Positions 33,831-47,610 of a stretch of DNA of 64,000 bases are shown here, piece by piece. Positions within the stretch are counted from its first letter, which is position 1. Each line of letters starts with the position of its first letter. The notes under the pieces were generated by a model, which worked only from the letters and a program-made list of their open reading frames with translations, did not search any database and was not told where the DNA came from. Origin of the DNA: Tamarix chinensis (taxonomy: Eukaryota; Streptophyta; Magnoliopsida; Caryophyllales; Tamaricaceae). The DNA lies in contig CM060181.1 of the NCBI GenBank assembly GCA_030549775.1, positions 38,069,063-38,133,062 on the forward strand. Direction: 5' to 3'. The position numbers and the translations under genes are program-made.

Positions 33831-36235
33831 GGTTTAAGATTTCATTCGAGCATTTTTCTTTGGCTCTCAGGGTAGCTACTAGGAGTTAGTGGGTGGGTCA
33901 CCCTTAATTATATTTTTCACCCAATACCTATTACATTCTCTACAAGGTTACGGCCGGTAGGTAGATATACACATATATTTAAGGTATAAGATTATACTAT
34001 AGTAGGTCAGTATGGCATCAGTGTCCAATTAGGGTGGGTGAGGTATCCTAATACAAGTGCCCTAGCACTTCGTATTATCCATTGCTTAGGTGTAATACCC
34101 AAAATTTTTAAAACTTAGAATTTAATAATTAATTCTTATTTGAAATAGTTTAATTTTAAAATTATTAATTTAATTATTTTATGGACTTTTGGTTTATAAA
34201 AAATGGATATGATTATTTAATAAATGAAAATAAATATTTTATTATTTTATTATACTTATTCTATTTAAATAATTTTCCAAACCTATGTTTTACTAAAATT
34301 TCTCTCTTAAATTAATATCTTAAAATTTAAATAAATTAATTTATCCATCTAAATAATTAAAAAGCCATATTCCAAAAAAAAAATATTTTTTTTATTTTCC
34401 CCTTTTCCTTTTCCTTTTTCTTTTTCTTTCTTTCTCCTTTTTTCCTTCTTTTTCTTTTCCTCCTTTTTTTTCTTCTTTTCTTCTTCCTTTGGACTGGCCG
34501 ACCTACTTTGTCTTTTCCTTCCACACTGCATCATTAGTCCCCTTCTCTTCTCTTCTCCCTATGTTGTCCAGCTCACGCCTCCTCTCTTCTTTTTTTTTTC
34601 TTTCCTTTCCTCCCCTAATTAGGCTAGCCTAATAGCCCCTTCATTTATCCCTTCTCCATCATGCGCATTGGTCAACCTGTCTCCTCCTTTCTCCCCTCGC
34701 CTGACCAGCTTGCCTCCTCCCTTCTTCATCTTCTTCCATTCTCCTTCCTTCTTTGGCAGTTGAACCAAACGCCCCTCATGCCTACAACTGCCTAGCAGCC
34801 TTCCCCTCTACGCCTGCCATGGCATCCCTACTCTCTCCCTCTCTCCCCTGTCCCTTTCCTTTTTCATTTTTAACCATGTAACCCCCTCGCGTGCCCCTTT
34901 CCTTTCCCCTTTTCTTCCTTCCCTTCCCTGCCACCCTACACCCTGACCTGCATCCTCTCCCTCTACCACCACCTAGCTCGGCACCTCTGCCTCCCCTCAT
35001 CTCCCTCTTCTTTTTCTTCTTCTTTTCTACCCTATCTTCTTTCTCGAGCTCCCTCATTTCCCCTACAAAACCCCCTCTTTTCTCCCTTCATCCCTTCTTC
35101 TTCTCCTCCCTTAATTTTTCTTTGCCACCCTCAACAACCGCTTCTACCACCCAACCGACCACCATAGCAACCCCCTGGTATCCCCTACTTCCTCCCTACA
35201 CCACCCAACAGCCACCACCCAACCCCTCCAGCCACCTTCCTCTTCCTTTTTCTTTTCTCCTCCACTCAGGCCTCCTCCTTGTACACTACCTTGCGTTGCC
35301 CATTCCCTCTTTCCCACCACAGCTAAAGTAGCCCCTCAACCCCCTGACACCTCCTCTATGACCCCTTACCTCACCTTCGCCAAAATTCCCCTACAACCCC
35401 TCCTTTGTTCTCCTCTTTTCCCTTCCTTCTCCTTCTCCTCCCTTTCCAGCCCTATCATCGCCGTCCTTGTCACCTTGAGCCACTAATATCTGATGTAACA
35501 GCCTCAAATTTTTAAACTTAAAATTTTCATTTTAAAGAGTTAATAACAGAAGCCAAAACACAAAATGTAGGGGTGTCATGCCGCATCTAACATAGAAGAG
35601 GCACTTCCTATGCCTAGTATATGTTGGGTGCAAGGCAATAGTAACCTTATACCTAGGAATCAAGTGTAGGAAGCACTTGATTCCACCGTGATATAGGATA
35701 CAAAATAGATAAAAGAAATTAAATAGTAAAATAGAGGACTAAGAGTCCAAAGAGAGAAAGAGATATTCCAATAACCATACTCTTTACCAATTCATTTAAC
35801 ACTCACCCAAGGCAACAACATCAAGCTAATAATCATCAGTTACCTGCAAAAATAAGGTAGATCTACTCGTGGGAATGAGAAGCACCCATAAAATGGGTGG
35901 TTAGTATGCTACGTATTGAGCAATGGAACAATACAATAAAAACAGGGATACAAATAACACATACTTTCACATTAGATAATAAGGGAATAATCAAATAAAT
36001 GAAACAACTCATAAGACAGAATATGATACTAATTCCTTCATTAAGTATAATCCATTTTTATTATTTTATATATGTTGAGTGTAGGAACTTATTATTCTTA
36101 AACTGGTGGAACGGTCTAAAATATCATTTCAGGGATAACACACTTGAGCCACTATTCTTTCCGGTGGAATGGAGACTAAAAACATCTTCTCAGGGTAAAA
36201 TTCTCCTGACCCACTATTCTCCCTGATGGAACAGG

Positions 36236-36243
36236 AATACATA

Positions 36244-36279
<36 letters not shown>

Positions 36280-36288
36280 TATATATAG
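36236..36288. repeat. (ACAT)n/(AT)n microsatellite
   Basis: ACAT repeats pass directly into AT repeats. A second similar tract is at 36546-36560. Confidence 0.9.
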
Positions 36289-38635
36289 AAAAATAGATTA
36301 CCTTGGTCCTGACTCACGTATTCTTCCACTTTAAATCATTAGTATATTTTCCATAAGTTATGATGATACATTTTATTTCACGATGAATAGGGGTTTCACT
36401 ATTCTTAATCCAATGGAACTGACTGAAGCACCTTGTCAAGGTAAAATGCTCCCGAGCTACTATTCTTTCCGATGGAATGGAGATTTAAAATACCCTCTCA
36501 TGGCAAAACGCTCCCCAACCACTATTCTTCCTGGTGGAACGGAAATATATATATATATAGAAAAATATATTACCTTGGCCTTACTCACATGCTCTTTCAC
36601 TATAATTGATTAGTATATTAATCCAGATTAAATCAAATATACATATAACATAGTTCAAGTCCTTAAGCTCTTTTAAACCCTAATTATACACTCTTTAGTA
36701 TTCATTCTCCCATATTGATTATTCCACACAACTTATATTATATCATTTCCAAATCCCCTCATTATTATCATACCCAAAATGCATGATCTAATTCCTATAC
36801 ATATACTTTAACAATCTCATCCCGATGTGTTAATCACAAAAATATCCAAGACCCAATTTCTACAGATTTTTCATAACACCTCCCATGAAATTTTCATAAT
36901 TACCAATTTCGATTGGTAACCTCATAAGGTCAAATATTAACAAAGCATTTAGAAACCTGAATAACCTCTAGATCTTATACATGGAATAATAATATTATCA
37001 TTATAGGATAGTTTATCCCAAATTATCCATTAAATCATTTAAGAACCCCAACAACAATAATACCTCTAAGAATTTCTCATGCTATTATTATCATATTTTA
37101 ATCCACCTACCACATAAAATACTAAAATTTACTGATTATCCCATAATGACTAAATTACCCTTAAACACAAGAAATAATATGTATTTTATAAAATCTTGCA
37201 CCTCCCACACATTATTTTTTAAGTCCACAATTTATCATCATACCTCATGAGGATCCTTAATTTCATTTACCAAAACTTATTTAACCCATATTCCATTCCG
37301 TAAGATATATTTCTACAAATATAACATTATTTCAACAAAATAATAATGGTACCTCTTACCCACTCTTACTTTCTTTCTATAACATAACATCCTTAAGCCC
37401 ATATTTCACAACATAAGATATACATCCCCAAATATGACATTATCACAGCAAAATCATAACATAATGGTACCTCTCACCCATTATTACTTTCTTTCAATAA
37501 CATAATATCTTTAAGCCCATATTTCATTCCATAAGATATACTTCCAAAAATATCACGTTATCACAACAAAATCATAACATAATGGTACCTCTCACCCATT
37601 CTCACTCTCTTTTAATAACATAATATCCTTAAGCCCATATTTTATACTATAAAATGTATTTCCACAAATATAAAATTATCACACAAAATCATAATGTAAT
37701 GGTACCTCTCATCCATTCTTAATCCCTTTCAAAATAATATTTACATTATCAAAAAATATCATGATCAACACATGTTATATCATATATCAACAATATTATG
37801 AAAACCGCATATGACTATACAAGCAAATAACATCAAAAATCCTAAACATCAAGTAGTATCCATAACAACTAGGACATCGGGCTCTAAGCATGTAAATCCT
37901 AGACTTCCTCCTCTGAAGCTGCTGGATTACCACCTATGAAAATAACAAAATTCATGGTTAGGCTTGAAGAGTTAAATCAAAGGAGAAATCAAGGTAAAGA
38001 GGGTAAAAATAGGAATAATTATGGTCAAATAGGAACTTGAGATGTGTGGATATGTAGAGGAATGTGTGGTGGAGCTATGGTAAAATTTTGGTGGTGTTTA
38101 GACAAGGTTTAGGAATGAAAATAAGGGTGCACGACCAAAAATAGGAAGTTGCACGACTGTACAATTGAGAAAAAAATTAACGCACGACCAGGCTATGGAA
38201 AAGTTGCACAGTTGTGTAGCACCAAGCCAAAATAAAATATCACACATGGCCGGGGTGGTGCAAAGGTTGCATGATTGTGCAAAAGGATATTTTAAGTGTT
38301 GCACAACCATATTGAGGTCATGCACTCTACAAAAGTGTGATGGACGAGGGAAATAAGAAGGAAAAAGAGGAGGTGGTCAGTAGTGATGGACAATGATAGT
38401 GTTGGGGAAGGTTGGGGTGACCTTGGTGGTCGATCCACCGGCTAATGGGTAGCAAGTGGAGACTGAGGTGGTGCATGGGGGTGGAATGGGTGGTGCGAAG
38501 GCAAAAAAACAGGGAAAGAAGAAGGAGAAAAGAGAAGGAAGAAAGGAGAAGGAAGAGGGTGCTTGGGTAACGACTCTTTGACACAAAGATGGGTAGAATG
38601 AGGCAAAACTAAAGAGAAAGAAGGAGATTATGTAG

Positions 38636-38697
38636 TGTGTATGTATGTATGTATGTATCTATCTATATATACACACACATACATGTGTGTGTGTGGT
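38636..38697. repeat. (GTAT)n/(TCTA)n/(AC)n/(GT)n compound microsatellite
   Basis: Tetranucleotide GTAT copies pass into TCTA, then AC and GT dinucleotides. Confidence 0.9.
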
Positions 38698-40208
38698 GTG
38701 AATCGGGGGAGAAGAAAAAAAATAGGGGTGGTGTGCAATGGTGATGATGGTGATGGTGCAACTGCAAGGTGATGGTGATGGTGATGGTTGTAGAGGATGG
38801 TTAGGGATAGGATAGTAGATGTAAGGTGAGGGTAGTGATGGTTGTATGTAGGTTTTGCATGAGAAGTAAAATGGCAAGAGAAGAATGGAGTGTGAAGCAT
38901 GTGCGTATGGGTGTGTAGTTGTGTAGGGATAAAGGAGTAGAAGGAGAAGAAGAAAAAGAAGAAAGGAAGTACAGTAATGGGTGATGGATGTAGAAAGGTG
39001 ATGGTGCAAGTTTTAAGTACAAGTTGCAACAATTTCAAATGTGTAGCTTAAGGTTGATGGAATAAGGAGAAAAAAGAAAGAAAGAAGAGGAAAGGAAAAA
39101 GAGAATGATTGGGGGATTAGGATAAGGTGATTTTTTATTAGCCATATGTAATTAGGATTAGTGGAAATTTTAACGGGTTTTAATTTTGGTTTATGAATTA
39201 TAGTTTATCTGAGTTAAGGTTTTAGATTTGGCTAAAGTTTTAGGATTAAGGGATTAAGTTAAGGCTAACAATAAGATTTCTTGATATTAGAATTAAATTA
39301 GGGCGTTAATGATGTAAGATTAGGGTAAGTAAATTTTTGAGGTATTATATTTGACCCCTGACCACCACCTACACTCCGCCACCCTCCCTGCACCCAACCA
39401 CCACCGTCACTCCCCTCCACAAGCCCTTAACTTGATCCCAAAACCCTTACCTGAACCAACCCTTCCCCACTTTCTACCATATCCTCTTTGATTATTATTT
39501 CCCTCTTCATTCTGTGCATGCAACTCACATTGCCATGTATAGGAGTTTTTCTGCAAAATCTACCCATTTTAAGGTATAAACAGAGTTATCATTTACATAT
39601 ATTTATTAAGCTTTTTGATCAAAATTTATTCTTTCAATTTTCTACTACTAATATGCTAGTTTTGATATTATTTTTAGGTACACAATTTTCTAATCAAAGC
39701 TCAAACATTTAACTAGGGTACCAGTAAGGTTTAATTATCGTAAGAAGTAAGGTAACGATTATACTCTACTAAAATGTGTGGATATACATATGCTAGCACA
39801 TTAAGATTTTTAAATATGTTTATATGCATGTTGTATGATGTTAAGTATACTATGGTTGGTAGCATATGTTGATAGTTGAAATGAAAAAGCATTTAATATT
39901 ATGGAATGTGCCATGTGTAGAAATGATGGTTAAGGAAGGAGCCTTCTTATTAGTAATAATGTTAAATGCATGAATATGTCATGATAAGCTGATATGGCCA
40001 TTTGTAATAGAGATAATCTTAGTATGAGTCATAGGGGTATCTTAGTCATTTTTCTTGAACAAAGGGGTGTGGCCTAAATAAGTGTGTATGATAGGTGCTA
40101 ATGGGTATTAATAAAAAAAAAATAGTTGGTGGTGTTAGATGATGCATATGGACCATAGGTGTTAATGTTTTATGTGATAAGGATAGTTGAGTAAATTTGG
40201 CATAAGAA

Positions 40209-40805
40209 GGGTATATTGGTAATTTATATGAATAAAAGGGGTAATATAGTAATTTAATAAGTAAGAAGGGCAGTTTGGTAATTTTTTATGGAAAAGGGTA
40301 ACTTGGTAATTTATGAGTAAAAGGGGTAAGATGGTAATTTAGTAAGTAAGAGGGATATTTTGATAATTTGGCACGAAAAAAGGTAATTTGGTAATTTTAA
40401 TAAGTATGAAGGATAATTTGGTAATTTAACAAACCTAGAGGACAACTTGGTAATTTGAACAAGTATGAGGGGTTATTTTGGTAATTATACAAGTATGAAG
40501 GGTATTTTGGTACTTTAACTAACTAAAAGGGCATTTTGGTAATTTAACAAACTAGAAGGGTAATTTGGTAATTTAACTAACTAAAAGGGCAATTTGGTAC
40601 GAGGGGTAAAGTTAGTAATTTAATAAGTATGGAGGAAAATTTGGTAGCTTGACAAATACAAAGGGCATTTTGATAATTATACAAGTATGAAAGGCAATCT
40701 GGTAATTTGGCAAGTAAAAAAGGGTAACAGGGTAACTTTATAAACAACGAATATTTTAGTAATTTTGTAAGTATGAATGGGTAAATCGGTAAATTTGCAT
40801 ATAAC
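40209..40805 (+). repeat. 29-bp tandem array, about 18-20 copies, in LTR A
   Basis: Degenerate units of 27-30 bp follow the pattern GGG(C/T)A(A/T)TTTGGTAATTTA then AACAAGTATGAA-like filler. Copy boundaries are clear, for example AAAGGGCATTTTGGTAATTT. It occupies LTR A between the leader and the TATA-like minisatellites. Confidence 0.85.
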
Positions 40806-41434
40806 ATGACAATGGATTAAATAAACTTCCATAATAAGACATAAGGGACATTAAATAATATAATAAGGATTTATGGCTTTAGTAAAACTTGTTTAAGTAT
40901 GACTACGTATATTATAAGAATAAGTGTATTTTCGGTAAATCGGTGAATATCATAAGGATAATGCATAGTATAGGATTGAATGAAGAAATAAGGGTATGAT
41001 ATGATGTTTATTTTGTAATCATGCAAGATGTGCCTTAGCTATTAATTATGCATGGAAATGTGTACTGGATACGTTAGAAGTACATGTTAGGGTTTATGCA
41101 TCCAATGATCCCTTTGTGTAGAGTACTTCATTCTATGACTAGTATGATAATTATGATATAATAATCTATTATGGCATGTGAGTGAATGGAGATGAATTCT
41201 GTGATGAAAATAAATGATAAAAAGAAGCCTTAGCCTTAGGGGCATTTTGGTCATTTTGACCTGGAAGACCTCGAGATCGAAAATGGTGGCTCTTTAGAGG
41301 TCGCTACCTTAAAAACGTGGTTTATCCCACGATTGTTTTGGATTTTTCTAGTGTGCCTTAGTATCCCAGTTACGCCCTACATCTTATTCTATCTAACTCT
41401 ACATACCTATTTAGGGAGTATGCATACTTATAGA

Positions 41435-42097
41435 TAGGGTCGTTCACGGTTCAAATATTCGATATTTTAGATATTTGATTATCGAATATCTGAAAATGAT
41501 ATTTGATATTTGATTTGAAACTTTGGATATCCGAAAGATCAAATATCAAATATAATCGATATTATCCGAATAAAATTTTAAATATAGAAACTACCAAATT
41601 ATAAATATATTTGTTATTATCCAATTTGCCGAACATATATCCAATTCGCTCAGCAAATATCTCACTTGCTCAATAAATATTTGATGTTAAAACTAAAATA
41701 AGGAAAGGGTGGGTGGAGTCTATCGGCACACAAAGTATTTTTATATTTTTTATAAATATCTAAGAAGGGATTATATTAAAAATATGATTTCAACTAAATT
41801 AAATTTTTCCTTAAATAATAAATAAAGTAAGTAAAAATTATACACACACACACATCTAAATTTATTTATATACAATTATATATATATAATAATAAATTAT
41901 AAAATAATGTATAAATATTTTTCTTCGAATCAAATATTATTTGTATTTGTCGAATCAGATGTTTGGTCTATTTAACTTTTCATTGACCGGATCAAATATT
42001 TGATTTGAAAAAAAATGGATCGGTTATTTGCTTTTTTGATCGGATCACTTTAGATATCGGATCAAATAAGCAGATATCGGATGAATAAACAATCCTA
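41435..42097. mobile_element. 663-bp non-autonomous hAT element
   Basis: The termini are TAGGGTCGTTCACGGTTC and, inverted, TAGGATTGTTTATTCATC. The 8-bp target duplication is CTTATAGA against CTTATGGA (one change). The interior is AT-rich and saturated with GATATTTGAT/ATCGGATCAAATA words, probably subterminal transposase-binding repeats. No transposase is encoded. Removing it restores LTR A continuity. Confidence 0.8.
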
Positions 42098-42363
42098 CTT
42101 ATGGATTAGGTGTCCTTATCGGTAGGGTAGTGTGTGTCATCGTGCACCAATGCGACCAAGGTACCTTTATATCCGTAGGTTGATATTTGGAGGGTATCAT
42201 GCTATTTGTATGCGTCAGTATGACCATTATACCTTTATATCTCCAAGCTTGTGATCTCCCCCTTGAGTTAAAAACATGGACTTATTATGTTAGTTAAATG
42301 AAAAACACTAATCATATAAAGTGAAAGATTATTGAGCAGGGACCAGTTGGATGATATCAATTG

Positions 42364-42500
42364 TACTGGTCCACCTATTATTATAGTGGCCGGGAGCGTT
42401 TTGCTCTAGAGGTTGTATATGTGTACTGGTCTACCAATTATGATAGTGGCCATGTATGTGTTGCCCTGGAGCGTATTCCATTTCACCGACTATAATAGTG
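42364..42500 (+). repeat. 60-bp minisatellite with TATA-like units
   Basis: Units begin ACTGGTC(C/T)ACC near 42365 and 42425 and each carries AT(T/G)ATAGTGGCC. This is the LTR A counterpart of the array at 231-450. Confidence 0.8.
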
Positions 42501-43264
42501 GGGGATCCCGAACTCAATAAACCAAACCTTGGATGATAATGAATTATGGGAAAAAAATATATTAATTACTTATAGTGGAACACTACGTGTAACACCCCCA
42601 AATTTACTACTGAAAAATTTCGTTTAAATCAAAAGGTTTAGCGGAAGCGAAAGGGTTAAAACCTTAAACTTGGGGGTATTACCGCCACACTTAGTACCAG
42701 ACCGGTTCACTCCTACCGTTGCGATGCTAAGTGCTAAGGCTAAACTAATCAATTGTTAAGTAAGGATCATCAAAATATAGGTCCATAGTTAACATAGATC
42801 ATTCGCGAAAACACGAGTCAACAACAGTTAGGATATCGTTTAAGAATACAACTTAAGAGTACTGTTTCGAAACACGAAGCGTAGTACAAAATATAGCTAA
42901 ATAAAATAAATCCCACGGGGCCAATATCCGGACCGCCTACTCACTCAAGTCAAGCCTTCCACCCCAAATTAGTAACCAATCAAACCTGCATAGGAGGTCT
43001 GCTCCCCACCATTGGTGGATCATCACATGACCCATTCAATCAAGGTAGTATCAGTACGGGTCCAATACTGAGTAAGGGCGCTAGTGCGCTAAGACCAAGC
43101 ATACAATCATACCACATAGCACACATAGCACAATCATATAGACAACATGCGATAACCCGCAAGATAAGGTCTGAATACTTTTCTGGTGACTTATTCTGTA
43201 TTCTCATTAATGATAATAAGTCCATTTCACACATTCTTCAATAATCCATGTGAGCACGGGAGCC

Positions 43265-43572
43265 CTACTATTATAGCCGGTGGACCGGAAATAAAAACAC
43301 AGGGCAGAACACCTCTGACCACTATTCTTATCGGTGGACCGGACTGGCCCCGCCTCACATGGTGTTTCACTGTAAGTACTTAGTATTTTTCCTGTGGTTT
43401 AACTTATTTACTTTGGGTCTATCGAGCCGAGACCCCCACTATTATAGCCGGTGGACCGGAAATAAATACACAGGGCAGAACGCCTCTGACCACTATTATA
43501 GCCGGTGGACCGGAACGAAACGCACAGGGCAGAACGCCTCTGACCACTATTCTAACCGGTGGACCGGACTGG
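43265..43572 (-). repeat. 54-bp minisatellite arrays (two blocks)
   Basis: Blocks at 43265-43345 and 43435-43572. Unit starts at 43436, 43490 and 43544 give an exact 54-bp period. On the minus strand each unit reads CCGGTCCACCGGCTATAATA or a variant. It is the inverted counterpart of the arrays at 231 and 42364. Confidence 0.85.
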
Positions 43573-45654
43573 GCTCGGCTCAACAGTCTTTCACTTTACG
43601 TTATTAGTGTCTTATCCGCGTCTTATTGAATCACACAACACCCTTGACATGCATGCGGTTGATACTCTACTTCTTTCCCCTCTAGAGGGACCGCCCCATA
43701 TTTTGAGACTCGTACCTCTTCTCACACCCGATATCCATCCCCCATAGACTTAGGCATAGTGGCATATAGTAAGGCACAATCTCCAAGAATATAGGCCACC
43801 CCAACACATATGATATCGACTCCGTATGTCCCCATCCCTCTAGGGTTCCTCCTCGGAGACCCTAATCGGACCTATGTGGCCCAACTCTTTCTTACTTACC
43901 CAAACGTTACTTTATTCTCTATCTCGCACCTCATTTTTTTATTAGGAAATTCCCCAAATGTATTACTTTATCTCCCAAGTTCACGTGTGACCGACAAAAC
44001 CCTAGTTGGCCACTCAAAACGCTAATTGACCACGCCAACCCTAGTTGGCCGCACCAAACTCTAGCACTTTACTTCTTCAACAAGTAACCTCCCTCTTTCA
44101 CCCCAAAATCTCTTCTCTCATTTAGAAACCCTCACTAATCCTTTATATAAGTGAGCTCTCACTCTCAACCCCATACTCCATCCCTCCTTGATCATTTTTA
44201 CCCTTGTACCCTTCAAATTGCTCATTTCCTCCCAAAAACCCTAATTGGGTCCCTTAGACACCCTTACATCGACCCACGTAAAATTTTACACCCAAGACTC
44301 CAATGGGTCCATAACTTGGACATTATTTTATTCACTTCCTAAATCAACTTTCCTCACGTAAGATTCATTCTCATGCATAATTTAAACACTCCATGCAGAC
44401 TCTCCAACCCCCACTTACACCCAAAACCCTAATAAGGTCGCTTATGCACCAACTCACGTACTATTCTTCATACCAAGTTTCCAATCACTCCAAGACTCTC
44501 CCAAGCTCTTACTTACAACCCAAATCAACTTTTCACACGTAAGGATCATGCCCATGCAAGGTCTAGTCCCCCCATGCAACTTCCCCAAACGTCCACTTTC
44601 CTGTTGTTCTTTTATTATCATTTCATGCTACCCAAACCCTAGCATGCATGTCCTAGAGGGTCATAACAAGTCACATCATCAACATCAACATCAAACATGG
44701 AACATGTCATACACGTATAATATAAGGCACACACAACATACCTCATGATCCACACTACGCTACACAAAACAGGTTATTCATAACACATGCATAATACACA
44801 TCAACATGGCATGCTCATCATTCACCCACATATTACATCACACATAGCACAAGGTCATAGCTTCGTCCTTACCTAGGTAGGCACCGGGCTTGGAGCACGC
44901 TCCTCTAGCTCCTTAGGGCTCGGATAGGAGTCACCTATGAAAAGGGAAAAAATGCTAAGTATTAGTTTCCCTTATAAATACCATCAACCCTTATTCTAGT
45001 TTAAGATTAGGGTTCTTATCCTTAGTAGGGGCGTTGTACAAAACTAGGGTTTTTTACTCTAAATTATTATGCTAAGTATTACTTATTGATATATCTTTAG
45101 TTTCAAAACTCGTTGTTACACTTATATCATTAGACCCGTTAGTTCTATCTTTATAACATTAGTGTTTGCTAGACATAGTAAAATAGTGATAATAATAGTA
45201 ATAATAAAACTACTAATAGTGATACTTATGTTGCCAGTACTAGAACCATAGCGCTTCCAAGATTAAGTCAAAAAGTGGTGTTAGTGTTAAAATACTAATA
45301 CAATGGTTGTAATATCAACAAGTTAAAACACTCCTAGAGGTAGTAATGATAAAAGTTATATTTTGAATAAATAGTATAAGGGCTCCCATATTTTGTCACC
45401 CTAATAGAATTAGCATATGGGTAATAGTAATAATAGAAATGACACTAATGTTAAAGGTATTAGGTATGGTAAAACAATATTACATAGTTACAATACTTCA
45501 CATAAGGTTGGGTTAAATAGTAAGAACACTAATAGTGGCAGTAATCTTAGCGATAGTATTAATAAAAATAATAACACCAACACTAATGGTTAAGTATGTT
45601 GAAAGCTAGGGTTTTGGGAGAGATTATGGCTTGTAAGAAAATAACACCATTAGG

Positions 45655-45900
45655 ATGTAGAAATTAATAATGGTAATAACAATAATAATAGTAATAATAA
45701 TAATAGTATTAGGAATGTTAATAATGAAGATAATGATACTAACCCTAAGTTAAGTATAATAGGGGTTAGGGTTGGAAGGGTGATAGTATGATAACATTAA
45801 GGATAACAATAGAAATGGTATTAGCTTAATAAGCTAATAATAATGATGATAATAATAATAATAATAATAATACTAAGTATAATAATACTAATATTAGTTA
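45655..45900. repeat. (TAA)n-rich trinucleotide stretch
   Basis: Imperfect AATAATAGT and AATAATAAT runs, longest near 45836-45875, inside the 5.0-kb LTR. Confidence 0.7.
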
Positions 45901-45929
45901 AAAACTACTATAGGTGGCATAAGAAAAGG

Positions 45930-47290
45930 GTTTAGGGTTCAAATGAGTGGAAGACCACCTGAGGACGGTGGTGGTCCGACGGCGGCGCGTGGCGGCGGCG
46001 GCGGAGGCGATGGAGGAGGAGAAGAGAGAAAAGATGGAGGAGGTGGTTAGATGGGAGGAGAAAAAGGAAAGTTAAGTGTGGGGGAGGAGACAGCAGGGAT
46101 AGGGGAGTGGAATGAGGGTGGTGGCGTGAGAAGGGAGGCGGCGCGCGGTGGTGGACGCGGCGGCCGAAGGAGGAAGTAGGTGGTGGAAGATGGTGGAGGT
46201 TGGTGGAGAAGGAAGCAGGGGGTAAGGAGGGTATGGGCAGGAAGGGGAGGACCTGCAGGTTACTTTGGGAGGTGGAAGGAGGGTGGATCGCGGCGGAGAT
46301 GGCGGCTACGGGCGGCGTAAGGGGCGGCGGTGGCTGGAAGAAAGGTTTTCCAACAGTGAACTTCGCATGGCTAGGGCGGCACGTGCAGGGCAAGGCAGAG
46401 GACGGCGGTGGTTTGGTTTTGTCGAGGAAGGTGCAGGGGTGTTTTTGGTGGCCAGCGGTGGCGGCGGCGGAAACCTTGTCTGTTTTTCAGGCGACAGAGA
46501 GGCAGAGTTTCGGGGTAAAAATTGCAGCACTGGTTATGGCTGTCGATGGGGGGTATTTATAAGCAATTGGGGGTAGAAAACGAAGAAGGAGGAGAGGACA
46601 AGCCAGTTCACGACAGTATGTCGTTCAGCGGCGGTTGGGCAGGCCTGCAGATTCTCTGGCAGGCAGGTTTTGGCTCAATTTGGTGAGAAAGGAAAGGAGG
46701 CAAGGCCTGGGCGGTGTAGGACGGGTAGGTTGGGACGAATTGGGAAAAAAGGGACAAAAAAGGACGGGAAGGACGGCCGGACGGAGATGCTGTCAGCGTT
46801 GTAGCGTCGACGGTGGCTATAGGCGCGAGGAAGAAGACGACAGCGGGGAAGGTTGGACTGGCGGTCCAGGGAAGAAAAAGAAAGGGGAGAAACCAGTCGG
46901 TCGGCAACGGTTATAATGTTCATAATCTCGATGTGTCATTTGATTAATTATAAGATCGAAATGCATCGTCGCGACGTTGGCTGGAAACGGTTATAAGATT
47001 CGTTAATTGCGACGCGGCGCTTCGGCGGATCGAAGGGAAAAACGCTGCGTCGCACACGAGCGTTGGCCAGCGAACGACGCTGGGCCGTGGGGGAAGGAGA
47101 AAGGAAAAGAAAAAGAAGGGCTGGGTCGTGGGGAAAGGAAGGGGAAGGGTCTGGGCTACGCAGGCCGACCCAGTCGGGGGGGAAATGTAAAGAAAAGAAA
47201 TAAGTAAAGGAGGAGGAAGGAAAAAAAAAGAAAAGAAAGGAGAAAAGGAAAAAGGAAAATGGAGAAATGATAAAATGGTTGGGTTGGAGG
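45930..47290 (-). other. GC- and pyrimidine-rich LTR leader (no gene)
   Basis: On the minus (LTR-sense) strand this is CT-rich, and its open frames give Pro/Ser/His-rich low-complexity protein. It occupies the same position relative to the LTR start as the pyrimidine-rich tracts of the other LTRs. It is therefore read as LTR leader or promoter sequence, not as protein-coding. Confidence 0.55.
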
Positions 47291-47595
47291 TATTTGGGTC
47301 TTTATTTGTTTATATATTTAATTTAGATATTTAATTTTAATAACAATTATTTTAAGTATAATAATTAAATTCATTTTTTTAAGTTAATTAGGCTATTTTG
47401 GATAAATTGTCCTTAACTTCCATTTTAATTAGTAAAATGTCCAAAGTTTTCTAAATAACTTATTTATTATTTTCTCCTTATTTTTCCTCAATAAATTTCC
47501 TCTTTATTTAATAAAGTAATTTATTTTCTAAATTTTTTTCCTAATAAATAATTATTTTGCCATAATTTCTAAATTAGGATTTTTGGGGTATTTCA

Positions 47596-47610
47596 TCACT
47601 ACCCCCTTAA
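47596..47610 (-). promoter_or_regulatory. Polypurine tract
   Basis: The minus strand reads TTAAGGGGGTAGTGA, directly before the LTR start TGAAATACCCC at 47595. Confidence 0.75.

Larger units (their letters stand above)
31498..34090 (+). repeat. LTR B, left part (5' LTR of a Gypsy element)
   Basis: It starts TGTAATACATGCTTCAAAGT and aligns with 7540-8400. It carries dyad motifs, a pyrimidine-rich leader (32010-32480), dyad-rich repeats (32940-33390) and a 55-bp array. It is interrupted at 34090/34091 by LTR A and resumes at 50051. The evidence is that the GTGGGTGAGGTATC..AGTACAAG..TTCG block recurs on both sides (34040 and 50105). Net length is about 3.6 kb. Confidence 0.7.
35494..39349 (-). 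repeat. Minus-strand solo LTR inserted in LTR A
   Basis: On the plus strand it runs from TGTAACAGCCTCAAATTTTT to TTTTTGAGGTATTATA. The flanks TCTGA and TTTGA form a near-perfect 5-bp duplication, and pyrimidine-rich LTR A sequence continues on both sides. Inside are TATA-like minisatellite relics (36100-36545), SSRs, a dyad cluster (CACGACTGTAC type, 38120-38330) and the purine-rich complement of the family's pyrimidine stretch (38340-39110). Confidence 0.8.

Noticed and set aside
34891..35331. 146-codon Pro/Ser/Phe-rich open frame
   Set aside because: Pyrimidine-rich LTR leader; no domain, and the same region in sister LTRs is not open.
45932..46923. Several overlapping open frames of 74-153 codons in GC-rich DNA
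   Set aside because: They give Pro/Ser/Gly/Arg-rich low-complexity products in many frames of both strands, inside an LTR leader. Openness follows from composition.
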